Source: UBA3792 sp045114775 (lineage in GTDB: Bacteria > Bacillota > Clostridia > Christensenellales > CAG-138). From it: a stretch of 64,000 nt of DNA. The notes below the pieces were generated by a model. It worked only from the letters and a program-made list of their open reading frames with translations, was not told the origin of the DNA and did not search any database. The stretch's first letter is position 1. Each line of letters begins with the position of its first letter. The translations under genes and the position numbers were made by a program. Positions 1-8,757 of the stretch are shown here, in pieces. The stretch spans positions 260,314 through 324,313 of the forward strand of contig JBGULC010000008.1 in NCBI GenBank assembly GCA_045114775.1, given 5' to 3'.

Positions 1-1088
1 TCGCGCGTCTTGCCCTTGCCGATGCCCTTGTCCTTCAGACGCGAAAGCGACGGCAGAACGTTAATCGGCGGGGTCAGGCCCTTGCGGTACAGCTCGCGGG
101 AAAGGATGATCTGTCCCTCGGTGATGTAGCCGGTGAGGTCCGGGATCGGGTGCGTGACGTCGTCCTCCGGCATCGACAGGATCGGGATCATCGTGATCGA
201 GCCCTTGTTTCCGCGGATACGGCCTGCGCGCTCATACATCGTCGCAAGGTCGGTGTACATGTAGCCGGGATAACCGCGGCGGCCGGGGACTTCCTTACGC
301 GCGGCGGATACCTCGCGCAGCGCTTCGGCGTAGTTTGTGATGTCCGTGATGATGACGAGCACGTGCATGCCGAGATCGTACGCAAGGTACTCGGCGGCGG
401 TGATTGCCATACGCGGTGTGGAAATACGCTCGATCGCCGGGTCGTTCGCCAGGTTGATGAACGTGACCGTGCGCTCGATCGCGCCGGTCTGCCGGAAGTC
501 GTTGATGAAGAAGTCCGCTTCTTCGAATGTGATGCCGACTGCGGCGAACACGACCGCGAACTTCTCGTCGCTGCCGAGGACCTTCGCCTGACGCGCAATC
601 TGCGCCGCGAGGTTCGCGTGCGGCAGACCGCTGCCGGAGAACACGGGAAGCTTCTGCCCGCGGACGAGCGTATTCAGACCGTCGATCGCGGAAATGCCCG
701 TCTGAATGAACTCGGAGGGATAGTCGCGCGCGGCTGGATTCATGGCCGTGCCGTTAATGTCCAGATGCTTTTCCGCGATCAGCGCGGGGCCGCCGTCCTT
801 CGGCTTGCCCATGCCGTCGAAAACGCGGCCGAGCATGTCCGGCGCAACGTCGAGTTCGATGGAATGACCGAGGAAACGCGCCTTGCTGTTCGAAATGCGG
901 AGGCCCTGCGAGCCCTCGAAGAGCTGGACCATGGCCTTGTCGCCGTTGATCTCGAGAACGCGGCCGCGGCGGATATTGCCGTCCGCCTGCTCGATCTCGA
1001 CCAGCTCGTCGTACTTGACGCCTTCGACGTTCTTGACCAGCATCAGCGGGCCGACGACCTCGGAAATGGTACGGTATTCTTTACGCAT
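1..1088 (-). CDS. ntpB: V-type ATP synthase subunit B, partial
   Basis: Non-catalytic regulatory subunit of the A3B3 head of a cytoplasm-facing V/A-type ATPase. I translated the complement from the ATG at 1088-1086 (MRKEYRTISEVVGPL). It stays open to the window edge, giving about 362 of the usual 455-460 residues, so the C-terminus is missing. Recognisable stretches include GLNTLVRGQKLPVFSGSGLPH, the degenerate P-loop region typical of subunit B, and GYMYTDLATMYERAGR. The start overlaps the subunit A stop by one base (TGATG), so translation is probably coupled. A subunit D gene would be expected next, outside the window. Confidence 0.95.
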   Translation of the reverse strand, partial: MRKEYRTISEVVGPLMLVKNVEGVKYDELVEIEQADGNIRRGRVLEINGDKAMVQLFEGSQGLRISNSKARFLGHSIELDVAPDMLGRVFDGMGKPKDGGPALIAEKHLDINGTAMNPAARDYPSEFIQTGISAIDGLNTLVRGQKLPVFSGSGLPHANLAAQIARQAKVLGSDEKFAVVFAAVGITFEEADFFINDFRQTGAIERTVTFINLANDPAIERISTPRMAITAAEYLAYDLGMHVLVIITDITNYAEALREVSAARKEVPGRRGYPGYMYTDLATMYERAGRIRGNKGSITMIPILSMPEDDVTHPIPDLTGYITEGQIILSRELYRKGLTPPINVLPSLSRLKDKGIGKGKTR

Positions 1089-2851
1089 CAGAACTGTCCT
1101 CCTTCCGTCAGCGCCGTGATCTGTTCGGTCATATCCTTCATGATCGCGTTGTACTCGGCTTCCGCCTCGTCTTCGGGCACATATTTCAGTCTGCCGATGC
1201 GTTCGCGGACCGGCAGCGCGAGCAGCGCACGGAACGACGCGTCCTTTTCGAGCGCTTCCATATTCTTTTCATAATTGGTCATGATCGCCTTGAGCATCAT
1301 GAACTGCTTCTTCGGCGACGTATAAGTGTCGGTCTCGTGGAACGCGTTCTGGTGCAGATAGTCCTCACGGATGCTGCGCGCCGCTTCGAGCGTCAGACGG
1401 TCCTTGAAGGAAAGCGCGTCGATACCGACGAGACGGACGATCTCGTCGAGTTCGCTCTCGACCTGCAAGAGGTGCATGGTGCGCGAAACGAGGCTCGACC
1501 ACTCCGAATTGACTTCGTTGTTGAACCACGGGGACAGACGATCCTGATACAGCGAATAAGACTGCAGCCAGTCGATCGCCGGGAAGTGACGCGCGTACGC
1601 GAGCTTGGAGGAAAGTCCCCAATAGACCTTGACGATGCGCAGCGTCGCCTGCGAGACGGGCTCGGAGATATCGCCGCCCGGCGGGGAAACCGCGCCGATC
1701 GCCGTGACCGCGCCCTGCCGGCCCTCGCTGCCGAGCGTTTTGACGCTGCCCGCGCGCTCATAGAACTCCGCAAGACGGGAGGAAAGATACGCCGGGTAAC
1801 CTTCTTCGCCGGGCATCTCCTCGAGACGACCGGACATTTCGCGGAGCGCCTCCGCCCAGCGGCTCGTGGAGTCCGCCATGATCGCGACCTTATAGCCCAT
1901 GTCGCGGAAGTATTCCGCGATCGTGATGCCCGTATAGATGGACGCCTCGCGCGCCGCGACCGGCATGTCGGACGTGTTCGCGATCAGCACCGTACGCTTC
2001 ATCAGCGAAAGGCCGGTTCTCGGGTCCTTCAACTCCGGGAACTCCATCAGAACGTCGGTCATTTCGTTGCCGCGCTCGCCGCAGCCGACGTAGACGATGA
2101 TATCCGCGTCCGCCCACTTTGCGAGCTGATGCTGCACGACCGTCTTGCCGCTGCCGAACGGACCCGGAACCGCCGCGACGCCGCCCTTTGCGACCGGGAA
2201 CAGCGTGTCGATGACACGCTGACCGGTGACCATCGGCTCGTTCGGCGCGAGCTTTTCCGCGTACGGTCTGCCCTTGCGGACCGGCCATTTCTGCAGCATC
2301 GGAAGCGCGATCTCTTTCCCGTCCTTCAAAAGCTTCGCGATCGGGGTGACGATATTCGCTTCGCCTTCGAAGATCCAGGCGAGCTTGCCGGAAACTGCCG
2401 GCGGGACCATGATTTTATGCAGAACCGCTTCGGTCTCCTGCACGGTGCCGAGCACGTCGCCGGCCTGCAGCTCGTCGCCGACCTTGGCGGTCGGAACGAA
2501 CTTCCAAAGCTTTTCGTGATCCAGCGAATCGACGGTGATGCCGCGCGTGATGCGGTCGCCCGCCTGCTCGCGGATCTTGTTCAGCGGACGCTGAATGCCG
2601 TCGTAGATGGATTCGATGAGGCCCGGCGCAAGCTCGACCGAAAGCGGCGCGCCTGTCGTATAGACCGGTTCGCCGGGGCCGATGCCGCCGGTTTCCTCGT
2701 AAACCTGAATGGACGCCTTATCCTCGCGCAATTCGATGACCTCGCCGATCAGGTGCTTGTCGGAGACGCGCACGACGTCGAACATCTGTACGTCGGCCAT
2801 GCCGCTCGCAACGATCAAGGGCCCCGAAACCTTTACGATAGTACCTTGCAT
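1088..2851 (-). CDS. ntpA: V-type ATP synthase subunit A (catalytic)
   Basis: Catalytic nucleotide-binding subunit, 587 residues, full length for the family. The Walker A motif GPFGSGKT lies at residues 230-237. It is preceded by the A-subunit-specific insertion (about residues 110-200) that separates V/A-type A subunits from F-type beta. The segment around MADSTSRWAEALREMSGRL matches the conserved catalytic-domain region. The gene follows subunit F by 13 bases and overlaps subunit B by one base, inside a contiguous operon transcribed leftwards. In Clostridia such enzymes can synthesise ATP or pump ions; the direction cannot be read from sequence. Confidence 0.97.
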   Translation of the reverse strand: MQGTIVKVSGPLIVASGMADVQMFDVVRVSDKHLIGEVIELREDKASIQVYEETGGIGPGEPVYTTGAPLSVELAPGLIESIYDGIQRPLNKIREQAGDRITRGITVDSLDHEKLWKFVPTAKVGDELQAGDVLGTVQETEAVLHKIMVPPAVSGKLAWIFEGEANIVTPIAKLLKDGKEIALPMLQKWPVRKGRPYAEKLAPNEPMVTGQRVIDTLFPVAKGGVAAVPGPFGSGKTVVQHQLAKWADADIIVYVGCGERGNEMTDVLMEFPELKDPRTGLSLMKRTVLIANTSDMPVAAREASIYTGITIAEYFRDMGYKVAIMADSTSRWAEALREMSGRLEEMPGEEGYPAYLSSRLAEFYERAGSVKTLGSEGRQGAVTAIGAVSPPGGDISEPVSQATLRIVKVYWGLSSKLAYARHFPAIDWLQSYSLYQDRLSPWFNNEVNSEWSSLVSRTMHLLQVESELDEIVRLVGIDALSFKDRLTLEAARSIREDYLHQNAFHETDTYTSPKKQFMMLKAIMTNYEKNMEALEKDASFRALLALPVRERIGRLKYVPEDEAEAEYNAIMKDMTEQITALTEGGQF

Positions 2852-2864
2852 ACTCTTTCTCCTG

Positions 2865-3188
2865 TTATGAATTGCTCAAAATATCCAAACCGACCGCCTT
2901 TTCGACGTTGTCTTTAATCGCGCGCATCCCGATATTCTGCGTTCCGGACGCGTCCGGGATCGGAATGATCGCAGGGTAGGCTTCTCCCTGAAACTCACGG
3001 ATCGTCTCCTCGCACGCGGGATAGTACGTTTCCGTGACGTACACGACCGCATAGCCGGTCCTTGCGAGACGGTGCAGGATCCTGTTCGCCTGCTCGCCGT
3101 CCGTAACGTCGTACACCTCGATCCCGACCGCTTTAAAAAGCAGGATGGAATCGCGATCGCCGACGACCGCGCACTTACCGTTCGCCAT
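2865..3188 (-). CDS. ntpG: V-type ATP synthase subunit F
   Basis: Small central-stalk subunit of 107 residues, typical for the family. The N-terminus MANGKCAVVGDRDSILLFKA has the V-ATPase F pattern (VxGDxDxxxxFxxxG), and the rest fits a Rossmann-like alpha/beta fold. The start codon lies inside the end of the subunit C gene (14-base overlap), which supports translational coupling. It is named subunit F in the general V/A-ATPase scheme and NtpG in the Enterococcus hirae scheme. Confidence 0.9.
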   Translation of the reverse strand: MANGKCAVVGDRDSILLFKAVGIEVYDVTDGEQANRILHRLARTGYAVVYVTETYYPACEETIREFQGEAYPAIIPIPDASGTQNIGMRAIKDNVEKAVGLDILSNS

Positions 3189-4164
3189 ACAGCTTCACCA
3201 GCCTTTCGCGAATCACGCTGTCACTGAGCCCGTTGCGTTTTCCCGTAATGATCAGACGCACCGCCCTGCCCTCGCGCTCCTTCGCAAGATAGTAGCCCAC
3301 GATCGGGTAGATCGATTCGCTCTCGTATTTGTGCTCCGAAAGCAGCGATACGAGGTAATTGTCCCGCGCTTTCTCGACCTCGGCGATGCTGCCGGTGCGC
3401 TGCATGGCGTTCAACCCCTGCAGCAGCGCGCTTGAACAAACGCTTTCTCCGAGGATGCGGTTCAACGAATCGAAGGAAAGCTCGTAAGCGTTATAGAGAT
3501 CGCGGTATTTGACGCCGCCCTCCGGCAGGATCACCTCGTCGAGCGTTTCGATCGACGAGCCCATCGCACGAAGGCGCAGGAATGTCAGAACATTGTCGAA
3601 ATCCGCTTCCGCTTTGAAATACTGCGAAAAGACCGGATGCTTTTCCGACTGCTTCAGCGCGTGCCTGAGATATGCGCGGTCGAGCGCGATCGAGATCGCC
3701 TGCGGCTCTACGCGAACCTCCAGCTTCTTTTCGAGCGCGTTCAGCGCGTCGCGAAGGATCTCCGGCAGCGCATCATACTGCTTATCCTTGACCATGGCGG
3801 TCAGCGTTTCCCGGTCGAAAAGCCCTCCCGGCGCAAACACGGGTTCGCTTTGATTCAGAAGCCGCGCTTTCAGAAGCACCTTGAGGTTCTGCACGTCCGC
3901 GCGCAGCAGGAACAGATCCGTGATCGCGGGATTCGGAGAAAGCTCCTTGACCTCCTGCATCGCGTCGGCCATTTCCCGCTCGATCATACGCTCCGCGTCC
4001 GCTTCCGTCGCGTCGGAAAGATTGCCGTAGCGCACGTCGGACAACGCGCGCATCGCATCCGAAGCGGAGCCGTCCAGCATGCGCTGGATCGTCTGCGGCT
4101 CAAGTAGCCGCTTATTCAGCGCGGACAGCCTCGCACATGCGTATGCGTAACTCGGTTGCGGCAT
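3175..4164 (-). CDS. ntpC: V-type ATP synthase subunit C (d-like)
   Basis: 329-residue central-stalk subunit that sockets the rotor shaft onto the membrane proteolipid ring (AtpC/NtpC; vacuolar subunit d family). The start MPQPSYAYACARLSALNKRLL and the alpha-helical composition, including the motif DVQNLKVLLKARL, are characteristic. Length is normal (about 330). It lies 14 bases downstream of subunit E and overlaps subunit F, keeping the conserved E-C-F-A-B order. Confidence 0.93.
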   Translation of the reverse strand: MPQPSYAYACARLSALNKRLLEPQTIQRMLDGSASDAMRALSDVRYGNLSDATEADAERMIEREMADAMQEVKELSPNPAITDLFLLRADVQNLKVLLKARLLNQSEPVFAPGGLFDRETLTAMVKDKQYDALPEILRDALNALEKKLEVRVEPQAISIALDRAYLRHALKQSEKHPVFSQYFKAEADFDNVLTFLRLRAMGSSIETLDEVILPEGGVKYRDLYNAYELSFDSLNRILGESVCSSALLQGLNAMQRTGSIAEVEKARDNYLVSLLSEHKYESESIYPIVGYYLAKEREGRAVRLIITGKRNGLSDSVIRERLVKLYGER

Positions 4165-4178
4165 AGCTCTCTCCTCTC

Positions 4179-4751
4179 TTACCGAAACAGGATCTTGGCG
4201 ACGTTCGTTTCCTCTGCGTCGCGAAGCTCTCTTAAAATCGCCTTCATCGAACAGTCCTTCTCATAGCCGCTGCCGTACAGAATGAAGCCCGCCTCCGCTT
4301 CCGCGTCCTGCTCGGACAGCCTGACGGTAAACGGCAGCCTTGCGATCGTCGCTTTCAGCACGCCGCGATCCACCGCTGCAGGCGCAACGACGTCGTTCGC
4401 CTTCGCCTCCCGGAGAAGGATCGAACGGTACAGCGCTTCGCGCTTCTCGTTGGACAGCGCAAGCATTCTGTGATACGCTTCCTGAAACACGCCGTCCAGA
4501 AGCGCGCGCTTTGCGCGAAGCGTTTCCTTGCGGCCGTCGAGCTCTGCACGCGTGCGGCAGCCGTTCAGAATCACGCTGATCTGCTGCTGACGCTCCTTAT
4601 CGACCTGTTCGGCTTTCTTTGCGATCTCTGCGTCCCGGGATTCACGGATGCCGCTTATCGAGGCCTCAGCGTCGGCAAGCGTCCTGTCGGCCGCTTCCTT
4701 CGCGTCCGCCAGGATCCTGTCGATGAGGTTTGCTGCACTCTCGTTTCCCAT
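4179..4751 (-). CDS. ntpE: V-type ATP synthase subunit E
   Basis: 190-residue peripheral-stalk (stator) subunit. The N-terminal half is a charged, Ala-rich coiled coil (ADAKEAADRTLADAEASI) as expected for subunit E. The C-terminal half forms the globular domain that binds the A3B3 head. It sits 15 bases after the proteolipid gene. Sequence conservation in this family is low, so the call leans on composition, length and operon position as well as the N-terminal pattern. Confidence 0.88.
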   Translation of the reverse strand: MGNESAANLIDRILADAKEAADRTLADAEASISGIRESRDAEIAKKAEQVDKERQQQISVILNGCRTRAELDGRKETLRAKRALLDGVFQEAYHRMLALSNEKREALYRSILLREAKANDVVAPAAVDRGVLKATIARLPFTVRLSEQDAEAEAGFILYGSGYEKDCSMKAILRELRDAEETNVAKILFR

Positions 4752-4766
4752 ACCGTGCCTCGTTTC

Positions 4767-5243
4767 TTACGCGACCGTGATGCCGTTGACGAGGAGGAAG
4801 GAAATGAGCAGGGACAGAACCGCGTAGGTCTCGACCATGATCGCCATGACCATGCCCTTACCGCTTTCGGTGGGCTTCTTCGCAACCATGTTGATGCCCG
4901 CGACGGCGACTCTGCCCTGGTAGATCGCGGAGATCAGACCGCCGAACGCAATGGGAAGACCCGCAAGCAGGAAGCGAACGCCGAGCGAAGTGGTCAACGC
5001 ATCCGCGTTGCCGCCCATCAGGCCGGAATTGCTCATGATAACGATCGCGATCAGCAGACCGTAGATGCCCTGCGTACCGGGAAGCAGCTGCAGAAGCAGG
5101 CACTTACCGGACAGATCCGGGTTCTCGGAGACGACGCCCGCAGACGCCTGACCCGTGATACCGACGCCGATCGCGGAGCCGATACCTGCCAACAATGCCG
5201 CAATGACCGCACCTGCGGTCGCCCAAATTGCACCCCAATTCAT
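4767..5243 (-). CDS. ntpK: V-type ATP synthase subunit K (proteolipid, Na+-type site)
   Basis: Membrane rotor-ring subunit of 158 residues with four hydrophobic segments, i.e. a duplicated hairpin like Enterococcus hirae NtpK. Every side-chain ligand of the NtpK sodium site has a counterpart at matching spacing: L54, T57, Q58 and Y61 in the segment QLLPGTQGIYG, Q109 in AIYQGR, and the essential carboxylate E138 in MVETYA (E. hirae L61, T64, Q65, Y68, Q110, E139). I infer Na+ rather than H+ coupling. Only the second hairpin has the carboxylate, as in other duplicated V-type proteolipids. Confidence 0.95.
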   Translation of the reverse strand: MNWGAIWATAGAVIAALLAGIGSAIGVGITGQASAGVVSENPDLSGKCLLLQLLPGTQGIYGLLIAIVIMSNSGLMGGNADALTTSLGVRFLLAGLPIAFGGLISAIYQGRVAVAGINMVAKKPTESGKGMVMAIMVETYAVLSLLISFLLVNGITVA

Positions 5244-5270
5244 GATTTGTGTTTCTCCTTTTCCATTGAA

Positions 5271-7259
5271 TTATTTGGTTACCTGTACATGTTTGGTGTT
5301 GTATGAAAGCGGTCGGAATTCCTTTCCGCCGGATTCGTAGAATTTGCCGTAGAACTCGACATACTGCAGTCTCGCGCAGTGCACGAACGCGCCGAGCGCA
5401 TTGATCGCGACGTTGAACGTATGCAGCAGAACGAGCAGGATGACGCTGCCGATCCCGCCGATGATCTGCATCGCGGTGCTCGACGAGCTGCCCAGCATAT
5501 CGCAAAGCATGTTGAAAACCTGCCCGATGACGCCGGTCGCGATGCCGAGCGCGAACAGACGCGCATAGGACAGAACATCCGCAAGAACGCTTGTGACGTC
5601 GTACAGACCGCCGAGACCGCTCATCAGCCGTTTCAGCGGGTTCCGCTTTTCCCTGCCCTTGAACAGCACGACCATCAGCGCGCCGACGCCGGCGGCGATC
5701 AGCGCGGGCATGGTAACGGTTTTCGGAAGCTCGACCGTAAGACCTGCCATCCCGGCGATCATCGGAAGTCCTCCGACGACCAGTCCGAGGGTGATCAGCA
5801 CCCAGGAGATCTGATCGAAGATCGCGCCCTGCCAGTCATGCTTCGAGAACCGGTCGATCGCGCCGACGATGAATCCGGCGACGATATGGAGAATGCCGAG
5901 CCCGAAGCACAGGCCGAGCATGATCATGGGCTTATCCATCGGATCGAGCAGCGCCGGGAAAACCCCGATCCGCTCGAAGAAATCCGAAATCGACCCGAAA
6001 ACGCCGCCGAGCGCGATCGTGGAAGCCGAAGTCTTGGTGATTCCGAAGAAGGAACCGCAGAGAACGCCCCATACGATCGTGGAGAGCCCGCCCCAGAACA
6101 GCACGCGGGAAATGCCCGCGCTCATGCCGGTCGGCTTTTTCTTTTTGATGTAGAGCAGCGAGCCGAGCATCAGCAGGATGCCGTAGCCGGTGTCACTGAG
6201 CATCAGGCCGAACAGAAGGATATAGAACGGCGTCATATACGGCGTTCCGTCGATCGTGCCGTAGGCGGGACGCGAGTAAAGCGTCTGCACCTCTTCAAAC
6301 GGCCTGACCGCCTTATTGTTCTTCACCACGGACGGCGGCTCCTCGCCCTCGATCGGATCGCGCGTTTCAAAGCTGAATGCGTCGGTGACGTTTTTGATCG
6401 TCTGCTCGGTCTTGTCGACCTCGTCCTCTCTCACCCAGCCCTCCAGCACAAAGGCGTGCGCGGTGTAGGAGAGATCGCCCTTTGCCGAAAGCCGGTCGGC
6501 GTCGATCGTTTCCGCATCGTACGCGTTCTGCAGGGTCTCGATCGTTTCGCCGTGCGCTTCGAGCTTCTTCTGCGTCTCTTCGTATTCCCTGTCGATCTCC
6601 GCGATCCGTCTGTCGAGCGATTCGATCGCCTCGCGCGGGGATCCTTCCATCTTCGGGAAGACGTAATCCTGCCAGTCGATCGTTTTCAAAAACGTCTGCA
6701 CGGCGCGTGTGTCGTCCTCGCGGCATGCAAGGATCGCAGGGATAACGGCGCTCTCGCTTAAGAATTCGGCTTCGATATAGTCCTGCTCGGTTACGCGCGG
6801 CACGTCCTTCGAGGCCAGTAGCCCGACGAAGTAATGCACGCGGGACGTATTCTTTACGGAATCCATCGGCACGGTCATAGACGTCCACGGCTCGAGCGAA
6901 GCGCGCGTCGCCGCCGCCTTCTCGCGCTCCGCAAGAAGACGTGTCTGCGTATGCAGAAGCTCTTCGATTTCACCGGTCGTCTCGACCGCCTTGGGAACAT
7001 ACTCCCGGATGCCCGAAAGGGGCATCTCGCGCTTCTGCGGGCTCAGAAATCCCGCTTTTTTCGCGTAAGGCTTGACGGCGTTGATGGATTCGGCAAGTCT
7101 TTGGATGCGCGCGTTGATCGCGTCCGCCTCCCCGTCCGGCGCGTCGCCGTCGGAGAGCCGGATGATCTCGACCGTTCCGGCTTCCTGCAGCGCGGCGAGG
7201 ATGGCGTCCCGATCCGATTTCAGCGCGACCAGGGACAGGCGCTTCATCGCTACGATCAT
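5271..7259 (-). CDS. ntpI: V-type ATP synthase subunit I
   Basis: 662-residue stator subunit (subunit a homologue). The N-terminal 330 residues are soluble and helical and connect to the peripheral stalk. The C-terminal half is hydrophobic, with roughly seven or eight membrane segments (for example FYILLFGLMLSDTGYGILL and LSYARLFALGIATGVIG), and forms the ion half-channels. The stretch SDTGYG followed later by LSYARL is a family hallmark. The start overlaps the stop of the upstream small stator gene by four bases (ATGA). Confidence 0.95.
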   Translation of the reverse strand: MIVAMKRLSLVALKSDRDAILAALQEAGTVEIIRLSDGDAPDGEADAINARIQRLAESINAVKPYAKKAGFLSPQKREMPLSGIREYVPKAVETTGEIEELLHTQTRLLAEREKAAATRASLEPWTSMTVPMDSVKNTSRVHYFVGLLASKDVPRVTEQDYIEAEFLSESAVIPAILACREDDTRAVQTFLKTIDWQDYVFPKMEGSPREAIESLDRRIAEIDREYEETQKKLEAHGETIETLQNAYDAETIDADRLSAKGDLSYTAHAFVLEGWVREDEVDKTEQTIKNVTDAFSFETRDPIEGEEPPSVVKNNKAVRPFEEVQTLYSRPAYGTIDGTPYMTPFYILLFGLMLSDTGYGILLMLGSLLYIKKKKPTGMSAGISRVLFWGGLSTIVWGVLCGSFFGITKTSASTIALGGVFGSISDFFERIGVFPALLDPMDKPMIMLGLCFGLGILHIVAGFIVGAIDRFSKHDWQGAIFDQISWVLITLGLVVGGLPMIAGMAGLTVELPKTVTMPALIAAGVGALMVVLFKGREKRNPLKRLMSGLGGLYDVTSVLADVLSYARLFALGIATGVIGQVFNMLCDMLGSSSSTAMQIIGGIGSVILLVLLHTFNVAINALGAFVHCARLQYVEFYGKFYESGGKEFRPLSYNTKHVQVTK

Positions 7260-7570
7260 ACCGCTGCTTCAATCCTTTCCATCAGATATGCAACCGCTTC
7301 GGGAACGTTCCGTTCGGCTTTTCCGATCAGAGCATCCGTTTCGGTTCTGGCTTTGAAAGTCACCTCCGCGGCGATGCCCTCGCCGTCCTTCTGCGCTTCC
7401 TGAAGCATTTCAGCCGTATACACACGCTCGCGCTCGGCCGCCGCGGCGATCATTTCATCCGCCTCGGTCCTGGCCTTTGCAACGTTCTCTCTTGCGGTGC
7501 GGTTGGCTTCTTCGAGGATCGCGTCGGCACGGGTCTCCGCTTCAGCGATCCGTTCCATGATACTTGTCAT
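7256..7570 (-). CDS. V-type ATP synthase stator subunit, NtpF/subunit H-like
   Basis: 104-residue, almost entirely charged helical protein (ILEEANRTARENVAKARTEADEM), matching the small coiled-coil peripheral-stalk partner of subunit E (NtpF in E. hirae, AhaH in archaea). I chose ATG 7570 (MTSIMERIAEAETR) because GGAGAA lies six bases upstream. A second Met at 7558 is possible, and the open frame extends further without a better start. It is the first ATPase gene of the operon and overlaps subunit I by four bases. The call rests on coiled-coil character and position. Confidence 0.75.
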   Translation of the reverse strand: MTSIMERIAEAETRADAILEEANRTARENVAKARTEADEMIAAAAERERVYTAEMLQEAQKDGEGIAAEVTFKARTETDALIGKAERNVPEAVAYLMERIEAAV

Positions 7571-7590
7571 ACGCTTCTCCGTTTGAACGA

Positions 7591-8217
7591 TTATTTGGTG
7601 CCGAAGAGACGGTCGCCCGCGTCGCCGAGACCCGGGACGATGTAGCCGTGCTCGTTCAGCTTTTCGTCGATGCACGCGACATAGATGTCCACGTCGTCAT
7701 AGACCTTGCGGATCGCTTCGATGCCCTCGGGCGCCGCCAGCAGGTTGACGAGGCGGATGCTCTTCGCGCCGCCCTCCTTCAGCACGCGGATGCCCTCGAT
7801 CGCAGAGTTGCCGGTTGCCAGCATCGGGTCGACCAGGATCGCGTCGCGCTCCTCGATGTCGTACGGAAGCTTGCAGTAATAGCTGGTCGGCTTCAGCGTG
7901 TCGGGATTGCGATACATGCCGATGTGCCCCATCTTTGCGCTCGGGATCAGGTTCATCATGCCGTCCGCCATACCGAGACCTGCTCTGAGGATCGGTACGA
8001 TGGCGATCTTTTCGTTTGCGAGGACCTTGAATGTGCTCTTGCAGATCGGCGTTTCGATCTCCGTGTCGATGAGCGGCAGATCGCGCGTGACCTCATAGCA
8101 CATCAGCATGGCCAGCTCGCTGACGAGCTCGCGGAATTCTTTGTTGCTCGTGTTCTTGTCGCGCAGCTTACTGAGCTTGTGCTGTACAAGAGGATGGTCG
8201 ATTACGGTAACTTTCAT
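7591..8217 (-). CDS. upp: Uracil phosphoribosyltransferase
   Basis: 208-residue cytosolic salvage enzyme converting uracil and PRPP to UMP. The PRPP-binding loop reads DAILVDPMLATGNSA and the C-terminal uracil-binding segment GDAGDRLFGTK is present, both diagnostic of UPRT. Length is exactly that of bacterial Upp. The start overlaps rpiB by four bases and the ATPase operon begins 20 bases downstream. In several Firmicutes upp sits just upstream of ATP synthase genes, as here. Confidence 0.97.
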   Translation of the reverse strand: MKVTVIDHPLVQHKLSKLRDKNTSNKEFRELVSELAMLMCYEVTRDLPLIDTEIETPICKSTFKVLANEKIAIVPILRAGLGMADGMMNLIPSAKMGHIGMYRNPDTLKPTSYYCKLPYDIEERDAILVDPMLATGNSAIEGIRVLKEGGAKSIRLVNLLAAPEGIEAIRKVYDDVDIYVACIDEKLNEHGYIVPGLGDAGDRLFGTK

Positions 8218-8666
8218 GCTTGCTCCTTCCCCGCCTCATAAGCGGTAATGATTCCGATTCTTCTCGCATGTCTTCCGCCCTCAAATTCAGTCGAAAGCCA
8301 TACGTCGGTGATTTCCAATGCCAAAGAGAGCGGAATGATTCCCGCTCCCATTGCCAAAACATTTGAATCGTTGTGTCTTCTCGTCATTTCCGCGGATCTC
8401 AGATCGCCGCAAAGCGCGCAGCGGATCCCGCGGACCTTGTTCGCCGCGATGGACATGCCGATGCCGGTTGTGCAGATCACAATGCCGCGATCGGCCTTGC
8501 CGTCGCGCACGAGCTCCGCAGCCGCGATGCCGTACTTCGGATAATCGACGCTCTCGACGCCGAAGCAGCCGCAGTCGATCACCTCGTGTCCCTGCGCGAT
8601 CAGATGCTCTTTGACGGCTTCCTTATAGGCATAGCCGCCGTGGTCGGATCCCAAAGACAGTTTCAT
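8214..8666 (-). CDS. rpiB: Ribose-5-phosphate isomerase B
   Basis: 150-residue isomerase interconverting ribose 5-phosphate and ribulose 5-phosphate (pentose phosphate pathway; RpiB/LacAB family). Motifs: N-terminal SDHGGY, the catalytic-Cys/anion-hole region ICTTGIGMSIAANK, and RRHNDSN. A purine-rich GGAGG-type site precedes ATG 8666. It is the first gene of a probable rpiB-upp-V-ATPase transcript behind the promoter at 8700-8728. The neighbours link ribose phosphate supply with uracil salvage. Confidence 0.95.
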   Translation of the reverse strand: MKLSLGSDHGGYAYKEAVKEHLIAQGHEVIDCGCFGVESVDYPKYGIAAAELVRDGKADRGIVICTTGIGMSIAANKVRGIRCALCGDLRSAEMTRRHNDSNVLAMGAGIIPLSLALEITDVWLSTEFEGGRHARRIGIITAYEAGKEQA

Positions 8667-8699
8667 GGATGTTCGTACCCCCTCCGGTCATTCTGAAAG

Positions 8700-8728
8700 A
8701 TTATACCAAATTTGACGGCGTTTGTATA
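8700..8728 (-). promoter_or_regulatory. Sigma-A-type promoter for rpiB-upp-V-ATPase
   Basis: Reading the minus strand, a perfect TATAAT (8705-8700) lies 17 bases from TATACA (8728-8723), about 34 bases before the rpiB start. It falls in the only non-coding gap (8667-8757) ahead of this gene group. Pattern match only. Confidence 0.6.
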
Positions 8729-8757
8729 GATGCGATTTTATCTTTTTTCGAATTCGT

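Noticed and set aside
1337..2917. 526-codon plus-strand open frame antisense to ntpA
   Set aside because: Arg/Asp-rich, no domain, mirrors ntpA codon structure; a GC-rich shadow. The same applies to plus frames at 150-1274, 5379-6761 and 11562-12770.
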